From: Geobacter sp.
GTDB lineage: Bacteria; Desulfobacterota; Desulfuromonadia; Geobacterales; Geobacteraceae
NCBI GenBank assembly: GCA_003314535.1
Contig: POSG01000003.1
Coordinates: forward strand, 186,001 to 250,000
Reading direction: 5' to 3'
DNA length: 64,000 nt
Shown piece by piece: positions 19,096-28,031 of the stretch. Each line of letters begins with the position of its first letter. The stretch's first letter is position 1. A program made the translations under genes and the position numbers. The notes under the pieces were generated by a model, which was given only the letters and a program-made list of their open reading frames with translations, was not told where the DNA came from and did not search any database.

Positions 19096-20640
19096 ATGAA
19101 AGGTAGCAGACGGTTTGCATTCTCGATGGCGCTGGTTCTCGCGACAGCCTCTGGCGGTTTCGCCGCCACGGTGAAGCCGGGTGTGACCGCTCTCAAGGTC
19201 CCCCAGATGGTGCAGGCGCCGCCGGTCATGAAAAACATCGCGATCTCGTCCCGGATCGGGGCCTTGCCCGCAGTGGATCAGCAGAGAATCGGCAATTCGG
19301 CCAAATTTCTCCTCAATCAGAATTTCGGACCCCTGATCGCGAAGAGCGCCGCGATCAATCCCCGGGTGACGGTCCTGGGCAGGACCGGTAGCCGCATCCA
19401 GGCCGAAGCGCTGTACGTGTTCCTCGACAAGAACATTTATTCAGCCACCCTGTCCAAGATCGACTATGAACAGGATGGCGACCAGGTAACCGTAACACGG
19501 AGGATCGACAATTTCACCCCGCCCATAACGGCGGTCCAGACCCCCGGCATCGTCAACCCGTCCACCATGAAACTGAAGGCGGACATCCTGAAAAACCTGA
19601 AACTGTCCCTGCCCCAGGCATACGGCCCCAGGGCCATGGCCAACACCCCCTGCGACAACATCCCGACCGCGGTTTCCTTCACCAACCAGGTGCACGGGAT
19701 CTTTACCCAGGCTTTCGGTTCCGCAGGCAAGCTGATCGGCAGCCAGAGCACCAAGACGGCCCTCATGGACGTGCTGCAGAAGGGCACCAACCTGGTGGCG
19801 TGGAACAATATCGGCCACGGCAATCCCGATCTCGTCGTCCAATGGAACGGAGAAGTGATCTCATCCGCCGATTTCAACACCACCACCCCTTTCCAGGGGA
19901 TCTACAATTCCGTGATCCTCCTCAACTCGTGCAACACTTGTGCCTCGCCCTACAGCCTCAAAAACGGGATCATGAAACATCACCCCCGCACCTACATTGC
20001 CGGCAGCAAGGGGCTTCCCATCGGCTCCTCCGAGGAAGTGGACAAGATCTTCTGGGACTATTCCCTGCTGCAGAAGCAGACCATGGCCTGGTCGCTTAAC
20101 GAGGCGCAGAAGAAGAAGAACCTGCTGGGATACTTCTGCCTGGCAGGCTACAACGGCAAGTTCGCCGAAGTGGAAGCGGGCAAGTTCACCGAAGACTGCA
20201 TTTCCTTCAATCCCAACGCCGTGACGGCAGCACAGGTTCAGGGACACTGGAAGGTGGTCCAGGGCAACATGTGGATGATGGATTTCGGCAGCAACATGCC
20301 TGCGGCAGGACTGGCCGCGTCCATTATCAAGCACTACGGCATGAACAAGCAGTGTTTCGTCGGCAGGCCCAATGCGCCCATGCAGTACTACACTGTCAAT
20401 GGCAAGGCGCCCCAGGGCGCGGTTGCGGGTGAAGACTGCATTTCTTTCAACCCGGCCAATATTGCGGCTTCCAGGGTCCAGAACCGCTGGAAAGTGGTGG
20501 AAGGAGGAAAGTGGCTGCTGGACTTCGACCAGAAGGAAGCCGAGGCCAGGATAGCGGCAGACGTGATCAAGTTCTACGGCTTCAACAAGCAGTGCTTCGT
20601 GGGGCGGCCCAACGCCCCGATGCAGTACTATCGCAAGTAA
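19096..20640 (+). CDS. Secreted protein, possible caspase-like domain plus two tandem repeats
   Basis: A 514-residue exported protein (signal peptide to about A24). The middle region has NNIGHGNPDLVVQWNG (H241) and SVILLNSCNTCASPYS (C279), a His-Gly plus strand-Cys arrangement as in clan CD cysteine peptidases (caspase/gingipain/CHAT). The C-terminus carries two 66-residue repeats (366-431 and 446-511), each beginning EDCISFNP and ending KQCFVGRPNAPMQYY, with W..V..G..W..DFG/D and IIKHYG/FYGFNK between. This repeat type is found at the ends of other bacterial secreted proteins. AAGGAGG precedes the start. Protease activity is a hypothesis from the dyad only. Confidence 0.75.
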   Translation: MKGSRRFAFSMALVLATASGGFAATVKPGVTALKVPQMVQAPPVMKNIAISSRIGALPAVDQQRIGNSAKFLLNQNFGPLIAKSAAINPRVTVLGRTGSRIQAEALYVFLDKNIYSATLSKIDYEQDGDQVTVTRRIDNFTPPITAVQTPGIVNPSTMKLKADILKNLKLSLPQAYGPRAMANTPCDNIPTAVSFTNQVHGIFTQAFGSAGKLIGSQSTKTALMDVLQKGTNLVAWNNIGHGNPDLVVQWNGEVISSADFNTTTPFQGIYNSVILLNSCNTCASPYSLKNGIMKHHPRTYIAGSKGLPIGSSEEVDKIFWDYSLLQKQTMAWSLNEAQKKKNLLGYFCLAGYNGKFAEVEAGKFTEDCISFNPNAVTAAQVQGHWKVVQGNMWMMDFGSNMPAAGLAASIIKHYGMNKQCFVGRPNAPMQYYTVNGKAPQGAVAGEDCISFNPANIAASRVQNRWKVVEGGKWLLDFDQKEAEARIAADVIKFYGFNKQCFVGRPNAPMQYYRK

Positions 20641-20676
20641 TGTTACCGAATCTGCAGGGATAGAAAGGCTTTTGTA

Positions 20677-20706
20677 GGGGCACCCCCCTGTGGGTGCCCT
20701 TTCTTT
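20677..20706 (+). terminator. Intrinsic terminator (GTAGGGGC-type hairpin)
   Basis: GGGCACCC (20678-20685) pairs with GGGTGCCC (20692-20699), followed by TTTCTTTC. It belongs to the GTAGGGGC repeat family also seen at 22814, 22895 and 27976. Confidence 0.8.
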
Positions 20707-20754
20707 CGGGCAGACACGGGAACCTGCCACTCGGTGAAGGGAAAAATATTTCAT

Positions 20755-21762
20755 ATGGTCCCACGACTTCTACCAGCCGCGCTTACCATCATTGCCTTCG
20801 CCTTCATGGCCGGCAGAACGGCCACAGCAGCCGGCAAGCAACCGGTGCCGCTCTACGTCATAGAACGGGACACTCTCCAGACGCGCAACTACGTTCCCAT
20901 CGTCAACCATCAGACCATGGTCGTGAACCTGGGGGACAGGCCCGTCAAACTAGAACTCATTTCGAAGATCCCACCGGGGATGAACAAGAAGGGCGACGGC
21001 TACCCGGCGTTCCTGGAGGAATCCCTGCTCGCAGACCCCCTCTTCTCGCCCCTGGAGGTGGCGCCGAAAAAGACCTCGTACCTTGCAAAACCGGAACTCG
21101 CCGGAGAAGCCACCTATGTGTGGCGCAACGTCTCCCTGCCGCAGGGAGAGAGCGTAGTGGCGCAATACGACAACTTCTTCGGCGAAGCCGGCCTCTACTG
21201 GCGGGACGACGGTTTCAATTTCCAGGGTCTGCAGGTGAAAACCGCCTACCATGTCGTAAAACGGACTCAGGGCGGGAGCGAGTTGTCACTCGGCTTCGAG
21301 GTAACCAACCGCACCGGCGAGCCGGTGCAGGACCTGGGCATCGGGGTTTTCGTCCCGGTCCGTCGCCTGCTTCGGGACAGCGAAAGCACCATGCTGGAAC
21401 TGGACCGGATCTGCACCTCGCCAAATGTCGAAGCGTCACGGCTCACCAAGTCCGATGGCTTCGGCGAAGCTGCCGAAGGAGTGGGCGCGGGATTGAATGT
21501 CAAGGAACTGGCCCCAGGAAAAACGGAAAAGTTCTTTCTCTGCCTGTCCGGAAAAGCCGTGACGCAAGCCGCGGCGTCATGGCCCATCCTGACCGTCACC
21601 GGCAGGAGCATCCGCCCGGCCGTCTGGCCGGCGACCATCATCCGGCCGGACACCCCGGTCAGCGAAGGGCGGTTTTCCTATCTCGCCTACAACCTGGTGG
21701 TAAAGGACCGGCAGATCTTCCGTTTCTCGGCCGGGGGAGTGCGTGTTGAAGCTGCGAAATAA
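20755..21762 (+). CDS. Secreted protein of unknown function
   Basis: A 335-residue protein with a signal peptide (LLPAALTIIAFAFMAGRTATAAG). The mature part is beta-rich in appearance, e.g. LYVIERDTLQTRNYVPIVNHQTMVVNLG and YVWRNVSLPQGESVVAQYDN, with a late AYNLVVKDRQIFRF segment. No family was recognised. The start is uncertain: ATG at 20755 with GAAGGG about 12 bp upstream, or an in-frame GTG at 20734 giving 7 more residues. It follows the terminator of the putative protease gene, so it is likely transcribed separately, but it is part of the same cluster of exported proteins. Confidence 0.65.
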   Translation: MVPRLLPAALTIIAFAFMAGRTATAAGKQPVPLYVIERDTLQTRNYVPIVNHQTMVVNLGDRPVKLELISKIPPGMNKKGDGYPAFLEESLLADPLFSPLEVAPKKTSYLAKPELAGEATYVWRNVSLPQGESVVAQYDNFFGEAGLYWRDDGFNFQGLQVKTAYHVVKRTQGGSELSLGFEVTNRTGEPVQDLGIGVFVPVRRLLRDSESTMLELDRICTSPNVEASRLTKSDGFGEAAEGVGAGLNVKELAPGKTEKFFLCLSGKAVTQAAASWPILTVTGRSIRPAVWPATIIRPDTPVSEGRFSYLAYNLVVKDRQIFRFSAGGVRVEAAK

Positions 21763-21790
21763 GAGACTTCACGGGAAAAAACGGGGCGAC

Positions 21791-21829
21791 AGACCTGCCA
21801 GGTTTCGAAAACCTGGCAGGTCTTTTTTT
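21791..21829. terminator. Bidirectional intrinsic terminator
   Basis: A perfect 15-bp stem, AGACCTGCCAGGTTT and AAACCTGGCAGGTCT (21791-21822), with a tiny loop and seven T following on the plus strand. It sits between two convergent genes (ends 21762 and 21832). Confidence 0.93.
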
Positions 21830-21831
21830 CA

Positions 21832-22623
21832 TCAATGTCTCCAGGTATGCCCGCCCGGGGGGGGCGCATAGCCTTCATCCCCATCCCACATGCGGTTATG
21901 GGGCTCGACTGCGTTGCCGCAGCGGATTATCCCCTTCCTGCAAAGTGTGGATCGCCACTCGTACTTGAGGAAGATTTTCTCAACGGAGGAAGATTCGGGT
22001 TCGAACGTCACAACCCTCGAAGGCGAATACTCTTCCCTGCCGTATCCGGTCCCCGCACTCTCCGCCTCTGACTTCGAACGGGCCGAAGGCGCGGCCGGCC
22101 GGGCCGCAGAACCGCCCTTGTAAAGATCCGCCTGGGATTCGTTCAGCCAGGGATCACAACGCCGCACCTCGGGGTAAACCGCAACGGCGATGACACCCAT
22201 CGCAGACTTGTCGCCGAACGAGGCGGCATAGGAATCCCCCGCGCTGGTGAAGTAGAAGCGGTTGATCCGGTCGGCGCCGGTCCGCCAGCCGCTGAACTCC
22301 CCCGATCCGTACGGTTCCAGGATGTACATCCGCTCGCTGTTCCGCAGCCATGACTTCTTGCCGGATACGATGTTCCGCCCGTCCACCGCGATAACCACGC
22401 CGATGCGCCGGTTCAGCCTGTTGCGCACGATGATGCTGTAATTGTCCCCCTTGACCGCTTCAGCATAGGCCTTCCGGACCCCATGCCCGGCAGAGACCGG
22501 ATACAGTGGAAGACTCCCGCCGTTGTCCGTCCTTACCTCCACTTCAACGCTGTCGCCGATGGTTCCGGCGGACACCGTCGCCGCCATGCCCAGTATCATT
22601 GCCGCCAGTGCCAGTATTCTCAT
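21832..22623 (-). CDS. Secreted conserved protein of unknown function
   Basis: A 263-residue exported protein (signal peptide MRILALAAMILGMAATVSAG). The segment VKGDNYSIIVRNRLNRRIGVVIAVDGRNIVSGKKS, then YILEPYGSGEFSGWRTGADRINRFYFTSAGDSYAASFGDK, is a conserved motif seen in many proteobacterial hypothetical proteins: a beta-sandwich-like domain of unassigned function. The C-terminal third is low-complexity and Ser/Arg/Pro-rich, with four cysteines. The start at 22623 has GAGGAGGG 4-5 bp upstream. It is convergent with the preceding secreted gene. Confidence 0.72.
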   Translation of the reverse strand: MRILALAAMILGMAATVSAGTIGDSVEVEVRTDNGGSLPLYPVSAGHGVRKAYAEAVKGDNYSIIVRNRLNRRIGVVIAVDGRNIVSGKKSWLRNSERMYILEPYGSGEFSGWRTGADRINRFYFTSAGDSYAASFGDKSAMGVIAVAVYPEVRRCDPWLNESQADLYKGGSAARPAAPSARSKSEAESAGTGYGREEYSPSRVVTFEPESSSVEKIFLKYEWRSTLCRKGIIRCGNAVEPHNRMWDGDEGYAPPPGGHTWRH

Positions 22624-22813
22624 GGTACCCTCCTCGTTCAAACGGGCTGAACGCCCTTTTTGCCCTTTTAGACAAGGAAGGAGATGAAAAGGTTCCGGGA
22701 AATTGCAGGGATTGTTTGAAGAAGGGCGCTGCAACCCAATTCAGACCGGAACTTGTGAGAATTCGCAAGCCCAACCCTGGGTAGTCGTGCATTCGCGCCT
22801 GCAAAACGAGACA

Positions 22814-22922
22814 AGGGCGGGTTGAAAACCCGCCCCTACGGGAAGGAATGCATATATTTACCTGAATTCATATTAACTTGTCCGGCAACAGGCGTAGGGG
22901 CGGGTTTCCAACCCGCCCTCCC
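22814..22922. repeat. Paired GTAGGGGC-type palindromes
   Basis: The hairpin GGGCGGGTT-gaa-AACCCGCCC at 22814-22834 ends in CTAC. The hairpin GTAGGGGCGGGTT-tcc-AACCCGCCC at about 22894-22918 is its mirror image. They are inverted copies 60 bp apart. They stand downstream of lipA (minus strand), where they could mark the transcript end. Confidence 0.75.
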
Positions 22923-22966
22923 ATGCTTCAAGCCTTTCTCTGCGTCCTCTGCGGGAAACCTGATTT

Positions 22967-23812
22967 TTATTGCCCGTACCGCTCGGCCAAGTAGGAACTC
23001 CTTACGTAGGGGCCGCTCTCCACGTGGAGAAAGCCCAGGGAAAGAGCCAACTCGCGATAGCGATCGAAGGTTTCGGGCGGGACATACTCCTGAACCGGGT
23101 AATGGGCCCTGCTGGGCGCAAGGTACTGGCCGATGCTCAGGTAGCGGCATCCCACGCTGCGCAGGTCTTCCAGCACGTCCCTGACCTCTTCCTCCCTTTC
23201 ACCCATGCCCAGCATGATCCCGGACTTGGTCGCCATGTCCGGGTCAAGCTCGCCGACCATGCCGAGGACCTGCAGCGACCGCCGATAATCGGCCCCGGCG
23301 CGGATGGCGTAAAGGCGCGGCACGGTCTCCACGTTATGGCCGATGATGTCCGGCCCGCTGGCCACGACCGTTTCCAGGCTTTCCCGCCGCCCCAGGAAAT
23401 CGGGAACCAGGAGCTCGATGCCGGTGGAAGGTGATGCGGAGCGGATCTCCCTCACCGTGGCGCCGTACAGGGCGGCGCCGCCGTCCGCGAGATCGTCACG
23501 GGTCGGGCTGGTGATTACCACGTGGGCGAGGCCGAGGATTTCCACCGCCCGGGCGACCCGGGCCGGCTCCCCCGGGTCCGGCGGCAGCGGCCGTTTTTTC
23601 GCCACGTTGCAGAAGGAGCAGAGGCGGGTGCAGGAAGTGCCGAGGATCAGGAAGGTGGCCCTTTTGCAGGCATAGCATTCGGAGATGTTGGGACAGTGGG
23701 CTTCACGGCACACCGTATTGAGGTTGAGGCCTTCCAGGAGCCGCTCCATTTCGAGGTGGAGCGCCGGCGAGACCTTTTTCTGCAGCCAGGGGGGACGGCG
23801 GGAAATGGTCAC
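22967..23812 (-). CDS. lipA: Lipoyl synthase
   Basis: A 281-residue radical SAM enzyme inserting two sulfurs into the octanoyl group on GcvH and other lipoyl domains. The auxiliary cluster motif is CREAHCPNISEC (C35, C40, C46) and the radical SAM motif is CTRLCSFC (C61, C65, C68); the C-terminal RSSYLA serine motif is present. The start is taken as GTG at 23812, overlapping the stop of the octanoyltransferase gene (GTGA), with GGAAGGA 9 bp upstream; no ATG fits. It is the last gene of the gcv-lip operon. Confidence 0.93.
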   Translation of the reverse strand: MTISRRPPWLQKKVSPALHLEMERLLEGLNLNTVCREAHCPNISECYACKRATFLILGTSCTRLCSFCNVAKKRPLPPDPGEPARVARAVEILGLAHVVITSPTRDDLADGGAALYGATVREIRSASPSTGIELLVPDFLGRRESLETVVASGPDIIGHNVETVPRLYAIRAGADYRRSLQVLGMVGELDPDMATKSGIMLGMGEREEEVRDVLEDLRSVGCRYLSIGQYLAPSRAHYPVQEYVPPETFDRYRELALSLGFLHVESGPYVRSSYLAERYGQ

Positions 23813-24618
23813 GGCGCGATTCCTTCCATGTTCCAGGAGTCGCGAAGATACTTGTTCTCCAGCAGCCACCCGGCGGCTGACCGCTCTTCCGCGCTCAGCC
23901 CGGACATTTCAAGCGATACGGAAAGGTTCTCGCGGAAAGAGTCTGCCAACAGCTCCTTCAGCTCTGCCGGGCCGGTAGCCGCGCCCGCCTCCCGGAGGGA
24001 TACCGACCATCGCTCTGCTTTTGTCCGCAGGTACGGGGATGCCTCAGGGAAAGTCGCTGCAAGCGGGATGGAGCCGTGCTGGAAGATCGCCCCCCGGCTG
24101 CGGCGCTGGGCGTTGCCCCCCAGCTTGCGTTCGCCCACCAGGATATCGTACTCCTCCCTCCCCGCATAACAGAGGGGCGTCCTCACACCCAGGCCGGCCC
24201 GGTCGGCCAGAGCGTCAACTGCATAGGATGATGAAAGCCCGAGCTTTCGGTAGGCCTTGAGCAGAAAACCGCACAGCCGGCGGTAAGACTCCTTGACCCC
24301 GTCGGCCCCGTCAAGGTGCCTTGCGGCGCAGACAATGCTGTAAGTCAGCTCCTGACCGTGATAGATGCAGCCGCCGCCCGTCAGCCTTCGCACAATGGGG
24401 ATGCCGGCCTCGGCGCACATGCCGGTGTTCACCGCCTCCTCCGGGCACTGGAACCTGCCGATGGAAAAAGCCGGGGGGGTCCAGCCGTAAAAACGCAGCA
24501 CCGGCTGCGACCCCCCGGGATCGAAGCAGTTCAGGAGCGCTTCGTCGACCGCCATGTTCTCAGGCCCGCCAAGAGCGCCGGTATCTATCAGCCGCCACGC
24601 AGGAAAGATTTCAGCCAT
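23809..24618 (-). CDS. lipM: Octanoyltransferase LipM / lipoate-protein ligase A family
   Basis: A 269-residue member of the biotin/lipoate ligase superfamily. RRLTGGGCIYHG (78-88) and GERKLGGNAQRR (K165) form the acyl-binding site. A cysteine at position 150 (PLCYAGREEYDIL) is where LipM has its acyl-thioester cysteine, so octanoyl transfer from acyl-ACP is more likely than ATP-dependent lipoate ligation; the length also fits LipM. The ATG at 24618 lies 6 bp after the gcvPB stop. It would prepare GcvH for the LipA gene that follows. Confidence 0.82.
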   Translation of the reverse strand: MAEIFPAWRLIDTGALGGPENMAVDEALLNCFDPGGSQPVLRFYGWTPPAFSIGRFQCPEEAVNTGMCAEAGIPIVRRLTGGGCIYHGQELTYSIVCAARHLDGADGVKESYRRLCGFLLKAYRKLGLSSSYAVDALADRAGLGVRTPLCYAGREEYDILVGERKLGGNAQRRSRGAIFQHGSIPLAATFPEASPYLRTKAERWSVSLREAGAATGPAELKELLADSFRENLSVSLEMSGLSAEERSAAGWLLENKYLRDSWNMEGIAP

Positions 24619-24624
24619 GTCCGC

Positions 24625-26070
24625 TCACCCGCCCTGATGGCACACCCTGATCTCCCTGGCTGCCCTTGTCTCGTCCAGGCGGGTCACCGGTGTCGTGCGG
24701 GGCGCGCGGCGCAGTGAATCGGGGTCGGTCCCGGCCAGCTTGGCAGCCTCGATCATCGCATCGATGAAGGAGTCCAGGGTCGCCCTGCTTTCGGTCTCGG
24801 TGGGCTCGATCATGAGCGCCTCGCGCACGACGAGGGGAAAGTACACCGTGGGCGGATGGAAACCACGGTCTATGAGGAATTTGGCGATGTCGATGGCGTG
24901 GATTTCCTGCTTCATCTGACGGGAAGCGGAAAAAACGCACTCGTGCATGCAGGGGCCGGCAAAGGGAAGGTCGTACCATTCCTTCAGCCGGGCCATGACG
25001 TAGTTTGCATTGAGGACCGCCCGTTCGCTCACCTCGATCAGCCCTTCCCGACCGAGCATGGTGATATAGGCATAGGCCCTGGCCAGGATGCCGAAATTGC
25101 CGAAGAAATTGGCCAGCCGGCCAATACTTTCCTCCCCACCCTCCCCGATGACGTAACTGCCGTCCGCCCTGCGCTCGACTCTCGGCGAAGGGAGAAAGGC
25201 CGCAAGATGCTTCTTCACTCCCACCGGCCCGCTGCCGGGCCCGCCACCGCCGTGGGGGGTGGCAAAGGTCTTGTGCAGGTTGACGTGGATGGCGTCGAAA
25301 CCGATGTCGCCGGGGCGGACCTTGCCCAGGACCGCGTTCAGGTTGGCGCCGTCGCAGTAGACCAGCGCGCCGTTGCGGTGGGCGATGTCGCAGATTTCCG
25401 CCACATGGGGGTTGAACAGCCCCAGGGTATTGGGGCAGGTCATCATCACCGCGGCCACTTCCGGGTTCATTGCCTTCCGGAAGGCATCCAGGTCCATGTC
25501 GCCATAGGGGGCGGTGGGTACCGTGACGACTTCGTAGCCCACCATGGCTGCGGTTGCCGGGTTGGTGCCGTGGGACGAATCGGGCACCACCACGTAGCGC
25601 CGGCGGTCATCACGCGAGCGGTGGTAGGCAGCGATCATCATCATGCCCGCCATCTCGCCGTGGGCCCCGGCCAGGGGCTGGCAGGAGAATTCGTCCATCC
25701 CGGTGATCTCGGCCAGCAGCCGGGTGAGCTCGTGGATGAGGCCCAGGGAGCCCTGGACGAACCGCTCTCCCGAGGGGAGAAACGGAAGGAGCGGGTGTGA
25801 TCGGGCAAAAGGCCGGACCGCCTCTTCCAGCGCCTTCGGGTTGTATTTCATGGTACAGGAGCCCAGGGGGTAGAAAGTGGTGTCCACCGAGAAATTCCTT
25901 CGCGAGAGCTCGGTAAAGTGACGCACCACCTCCAGCTCGCTCACCTCCGGGAGGCCGGGCGCTTCCGTCCTGGAAAGGCTGTCCGGCAGATCCCCGGCCC
26001 GCGGGACATCGGACATGGGCAGCCTGACGGCCCTGCGGCCCGGGACCGATTTTTCGAATATCAGCTCCAC
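24625..26070 (-). CDS. gcvPB: Glycine dehydrogenase (decarboxylating) subunit 2
   Basis: A 481-residue PLP subunit of the split P-protein, which decarboxylates glycine and passes aminomethyl to GcvH. The PLP lysine is K267 in [19 protein letters not shown]; upstream hallmarks include [14 protein letters not shown] and [13 protein letters not shown]. The start is GTG at 26070 with GGAGG 6-7 bp upstream, overlapping the end of gcvPA by 10 bp. Length and motifs fit the two-subunit (GcvPA/GcvPB) form typical of Geobacter, clostridia and archaea. Confidence 0.95.
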   Translation of the reverse strand: MELIFEKSVPGRRAVRLPMSDVPRAGDLPDSLSRTEAPGLPEVSELEVVRHFTELSRRNFSVDTTFYPLGSCTMKYNPKALEEAVRPFARSHPLLPFLPSGERFVQGSLGLIHELTRLLAEITGMDEFSCQPLAGAHGEMAGMMMIAAYHRSRDDRRRYVVVPDSSHGTNPATAAMVGYEVVTVPTAPYGDMDLDAFRKAMNPEVAAVMMTCPNTLGLFNPHVAEICDIAHRNGALVYCDGANLNAVLGKVRPGDIGFDAIHVNLHKTFATPHGGGGPGSGPVGVKKHLAAFLPSPRVERRADGSYVIGEGGEESIGRLANFFGNFGILARAYAYITMLGREGLIEVSERAVLNANYVMARLKEWYDLPFAGPCMHECVFSASRQMKQEIHAIDIAKFLIDRGFHPPTVYFPLVVREALMIEPTETESRATLDSFIDAMIEAAKLAGTDPDSLRRAPRTTPVTRLDETRAAREIRVCHQGG

Positions 26071-27407
26071 AGTATCTCCTCCAGTGCCGCGGCAAGGCGA
26101 TCGATCTGCCGCCTGCTCCGCTTCTCGGTCACCGTCACCACGATGCAGTTCTCCATCCCGGCGTAATGGCGCGCCAACGGCATTCCGGCAGCCATGCCCT
26201 TGCCGAGCAGCCGTTCCACTGCCGCGTCCGCCTCCATGGGCAACCTGAGGGTGAATTCATTGAAGGTCGGGGCATTGTTCATCACTTCGACCCCGCGGAC
26301 CGCCGCCAGTACCCCCTTGGCATATTCCGCCTTGTCACGGTTCAGCCCGGCAAGCTCCGCCACTCCGTCCTTTCCCAGCGCCGCGAGGAACACCAGGCCG
26401 CGCAGGGCGCACAGGCTCTGGTTGCTGCAGATGTTGGACGTGGCCCGCTGCCGCCGGATATGCTGCTCGCGGGCCTGCAGGGTGAGGACGAAACCCCTCT
26501 TTCCCTCCCGGTCCACCGTTTCGCCCACGATCCGTCCCGGCAGGTTGCGGATATGCTCCTTGCGCACTGCCATGAAGCCGAAGGACGGACCGCCGAAAGC
26601 GGCAGGGTTGCCCAGGCACTGCCCGTCGCCCAGGGCGATGTCCGCCCCCATGCTGCCGGGGCTCTTCACCAGCCCCAGGGAAACCGGGTAAACAGCGGAA
26701 ACCAGGAGCGCGCCATGCCGTCGCGCTGCCGACGCCAGGTCGCTGAAATCCTCTATTGAACCGAAAAAATTGGGATTCTGGACCATCACCCCCGCCACAC
26801 GGTCGTCAAGGCAGGCAAACGCTGCGTCGCGGTCCAGGACTCCGTGCGCCGGCGCGATCTCGACCAGCTCGGCGTCCAGACTGGCCAGGTAGGTTCGGAC
26901 GATCCTCCTCCAGAACGGGTTGACGGAGCCGTCCACCACGAGTTTCTTCCTGCCGGTTATGCGCAGGGCCATCAGGGCCGCTTCAGCCAGTGCTGTTCCG
27001 CCATCGTAGAGGGAAGCGTTGCTCGCTTCCATGCCGGTCAGCCGGCAGATGGCGGTCTGGTACTCGTAGAGAGCCTGCAGGGTGCCCTGGGAGCATTCGG
27101 GCTGGTAGGGGGTGTAGGCGGTGGAAAATTCCGCCCTTCCCGCAAGATGGTCCACCACGGCCGGTATGAGATGCTCGTAGCATCCGCCGCCGATGAAGGA
27201 AACCATGTCACGCCGGTCCCTGGCGGCAAGGGCTTCCATCCTGTCGAGCATCTCGAACTCGGACATCCCCTCCGGCAGGTCGAAGGAACCGGCACCAAGC
27301 CCTGGAGGGATGGTGGCGAAGAGGTCGGCAATATTCCCGGCGCCTATGACATCGAGCATTTCCCTGATTTCCGCGGGGGTATGGGGGGAGTAGCCGGAGC
27401 GGCTCAT
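26061..27407 (-). CDS. gcvPA: Glycine dehydrogenase (decarboxylating) subunit 1
   Basis: A 448-residue partner of GcvPB, equivalent to the N-terminal half of one-chain GcvP; it has the aminotransferase-like fold without the PLP lysine. Family stretches seen are [13 protein letters not shown] at the start, [18 protein letters not shown], and [24 protein letters not shown]. The ATG at 27407 overlaps the gcvH stop by 4 bp, so translation is likely coupled. Confidence 0.95.
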   Translation of the reverse strand: MSRSGYSPHTPAEIREMLDVIGAGNIADLFATIPPGLGAGSFDLPEGMSEFEMLDRMEALAARDRRDMVSFIGGGCYEHLIPAVVDHLAGRAEFSTAYTPYQPECSQGTLQALYEYQTAICRLTGMEASNASLYDGGTALAEAALMALRITGRKKLVVDGSVNPFWRRIVRTYLASLDAELVEIAPAHGVLDRDAAFACLDDRVAGVMVQNPNFFGSIEDFSDLASAARRHGALLVSAVYPVSLGLVKSPGSMGADIALGDGQCLGNPAAFGGPSFGFMAVRKEHIRNLPGRIVGETVDREGKRGFVLTLQAREQHIRRQRATSNICSNQSLCALRGLVFLAALGKDGVAELAGLNRDKAEYAKGVLAAVRGVEVMNNAPTFNEFTLRLPMEADAAVERLLGKGMAAGMPLARHYAGMENCIVVTVTEKRSRRQIDRLAAALEEILWS

Positions 27408-27778
27408 GCCAGCCCCCGGACATATTCGTCATAATCGGAGCGGCACATGAGATTTTTCGCCCCTGACAGGTCTTCCACTTCCATCCTGGCGATCCACCCC
27501 TCGCCTTCGGGGCTCTGGTTGACGATCTCCGGAGCGGAGTCAAGTGCGTGGTTCACTTCGATCACCTTGCCGGTGAGCGGGGCATAGATATCGCTCGCAG
27601 CCTTGACCGATTCGACCGAGCAGAGCATCCCGGTCTGGCGGACCGCCTTTCCGAGCACCGGAAGCTCGATGAACGTGATGTCGCCGAGCTGCTCCACGGC
27701 ATAGGCGGTTATGCCGACGGTCCCTATCGTTCCTTCGACGCGGATCCATTCGTGGTCCCTGGTGAAGTAGGTATCCAT
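27404..27778 (-). CDS. gcvH: Glycine cleavage system H protein
   Basis: A 124-residue lipoyl carrier protein shuttling aminomethyl between P, T and L proteins. The lipoylation lysine is K59 in [10 protein letters not shown], at the usual distance from the N-terminus ([11 protein letters not shown] motif). The start at 27778 is preceded by AAGGGGGG; an ATG 6 codons upstream is ignored. It lies between gcvT (249 bp upstream, with repeats in the gap) and gcvPA. Confidence 0.96.
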   Translation of the reverse strand: MDTYFTRDHEWIRVEGTIGTVGITAYAVEQLGDITFIELPVLGKAVRQTGMLCSVESVKAASDIYAPLTGKVIEVNHALDSAPEIVNQSPEGEGWIARMEVEDLSGAKNLMCRSDYDEYVRGLA

Positions 27779-27817
27779 TTTGCCCCCCTTGAACATTTAT
27801 CAATCATTTATTTCACC

Positions 27818-27955
27818 CCTCACCCGGGCCTCCGCCGCCGAAGCAACCTGGCTACGAAGTACTGGCCTGGTGGGCTACCTTCTCCCTGGATGGAGAAGGT
27901 GTTGACATGAAGCCCTCGCCATCAAGGTAGAGGGCGGGCGCAGCCCGGGTGAGGG
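27818..27955. repeat. CCCCTCACCCGGGC inverted-repeat element
   Basis: CCCCTCACCCGGGC near 27817-27830 is mirrored by GCCCGGGTGAGGGG at about 27940-27954, with a nested hairpin ACCTTCTCC..GGAGAAGGT between. Related elements are at 42966-43075 and, partly, 47920-47980. It lies inside the gcvT-gcvH gap. Confidence 0.75.
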
Positions 27956-27975
27956 GGTCGAAAGATTGACGGCCC

Positions 27976-28031
27976 GTAGGGGCAGGTCTTGCGCCTGCCC
28001 GCATACAGGGTACCCGCAGGGGTACCCCTAC
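27976..28031. repeat. GTAGGGGC-type palindromes overlapping the gcvT stop
   Basis: GTAGGGGCAGG..CCTGCCC (27976-28001) is followed by an inverted copy whose minus-strand GTAGGGGTACCCC contains the TAG stop codon of gcvT (28028-28030). Confidence 0.7.
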
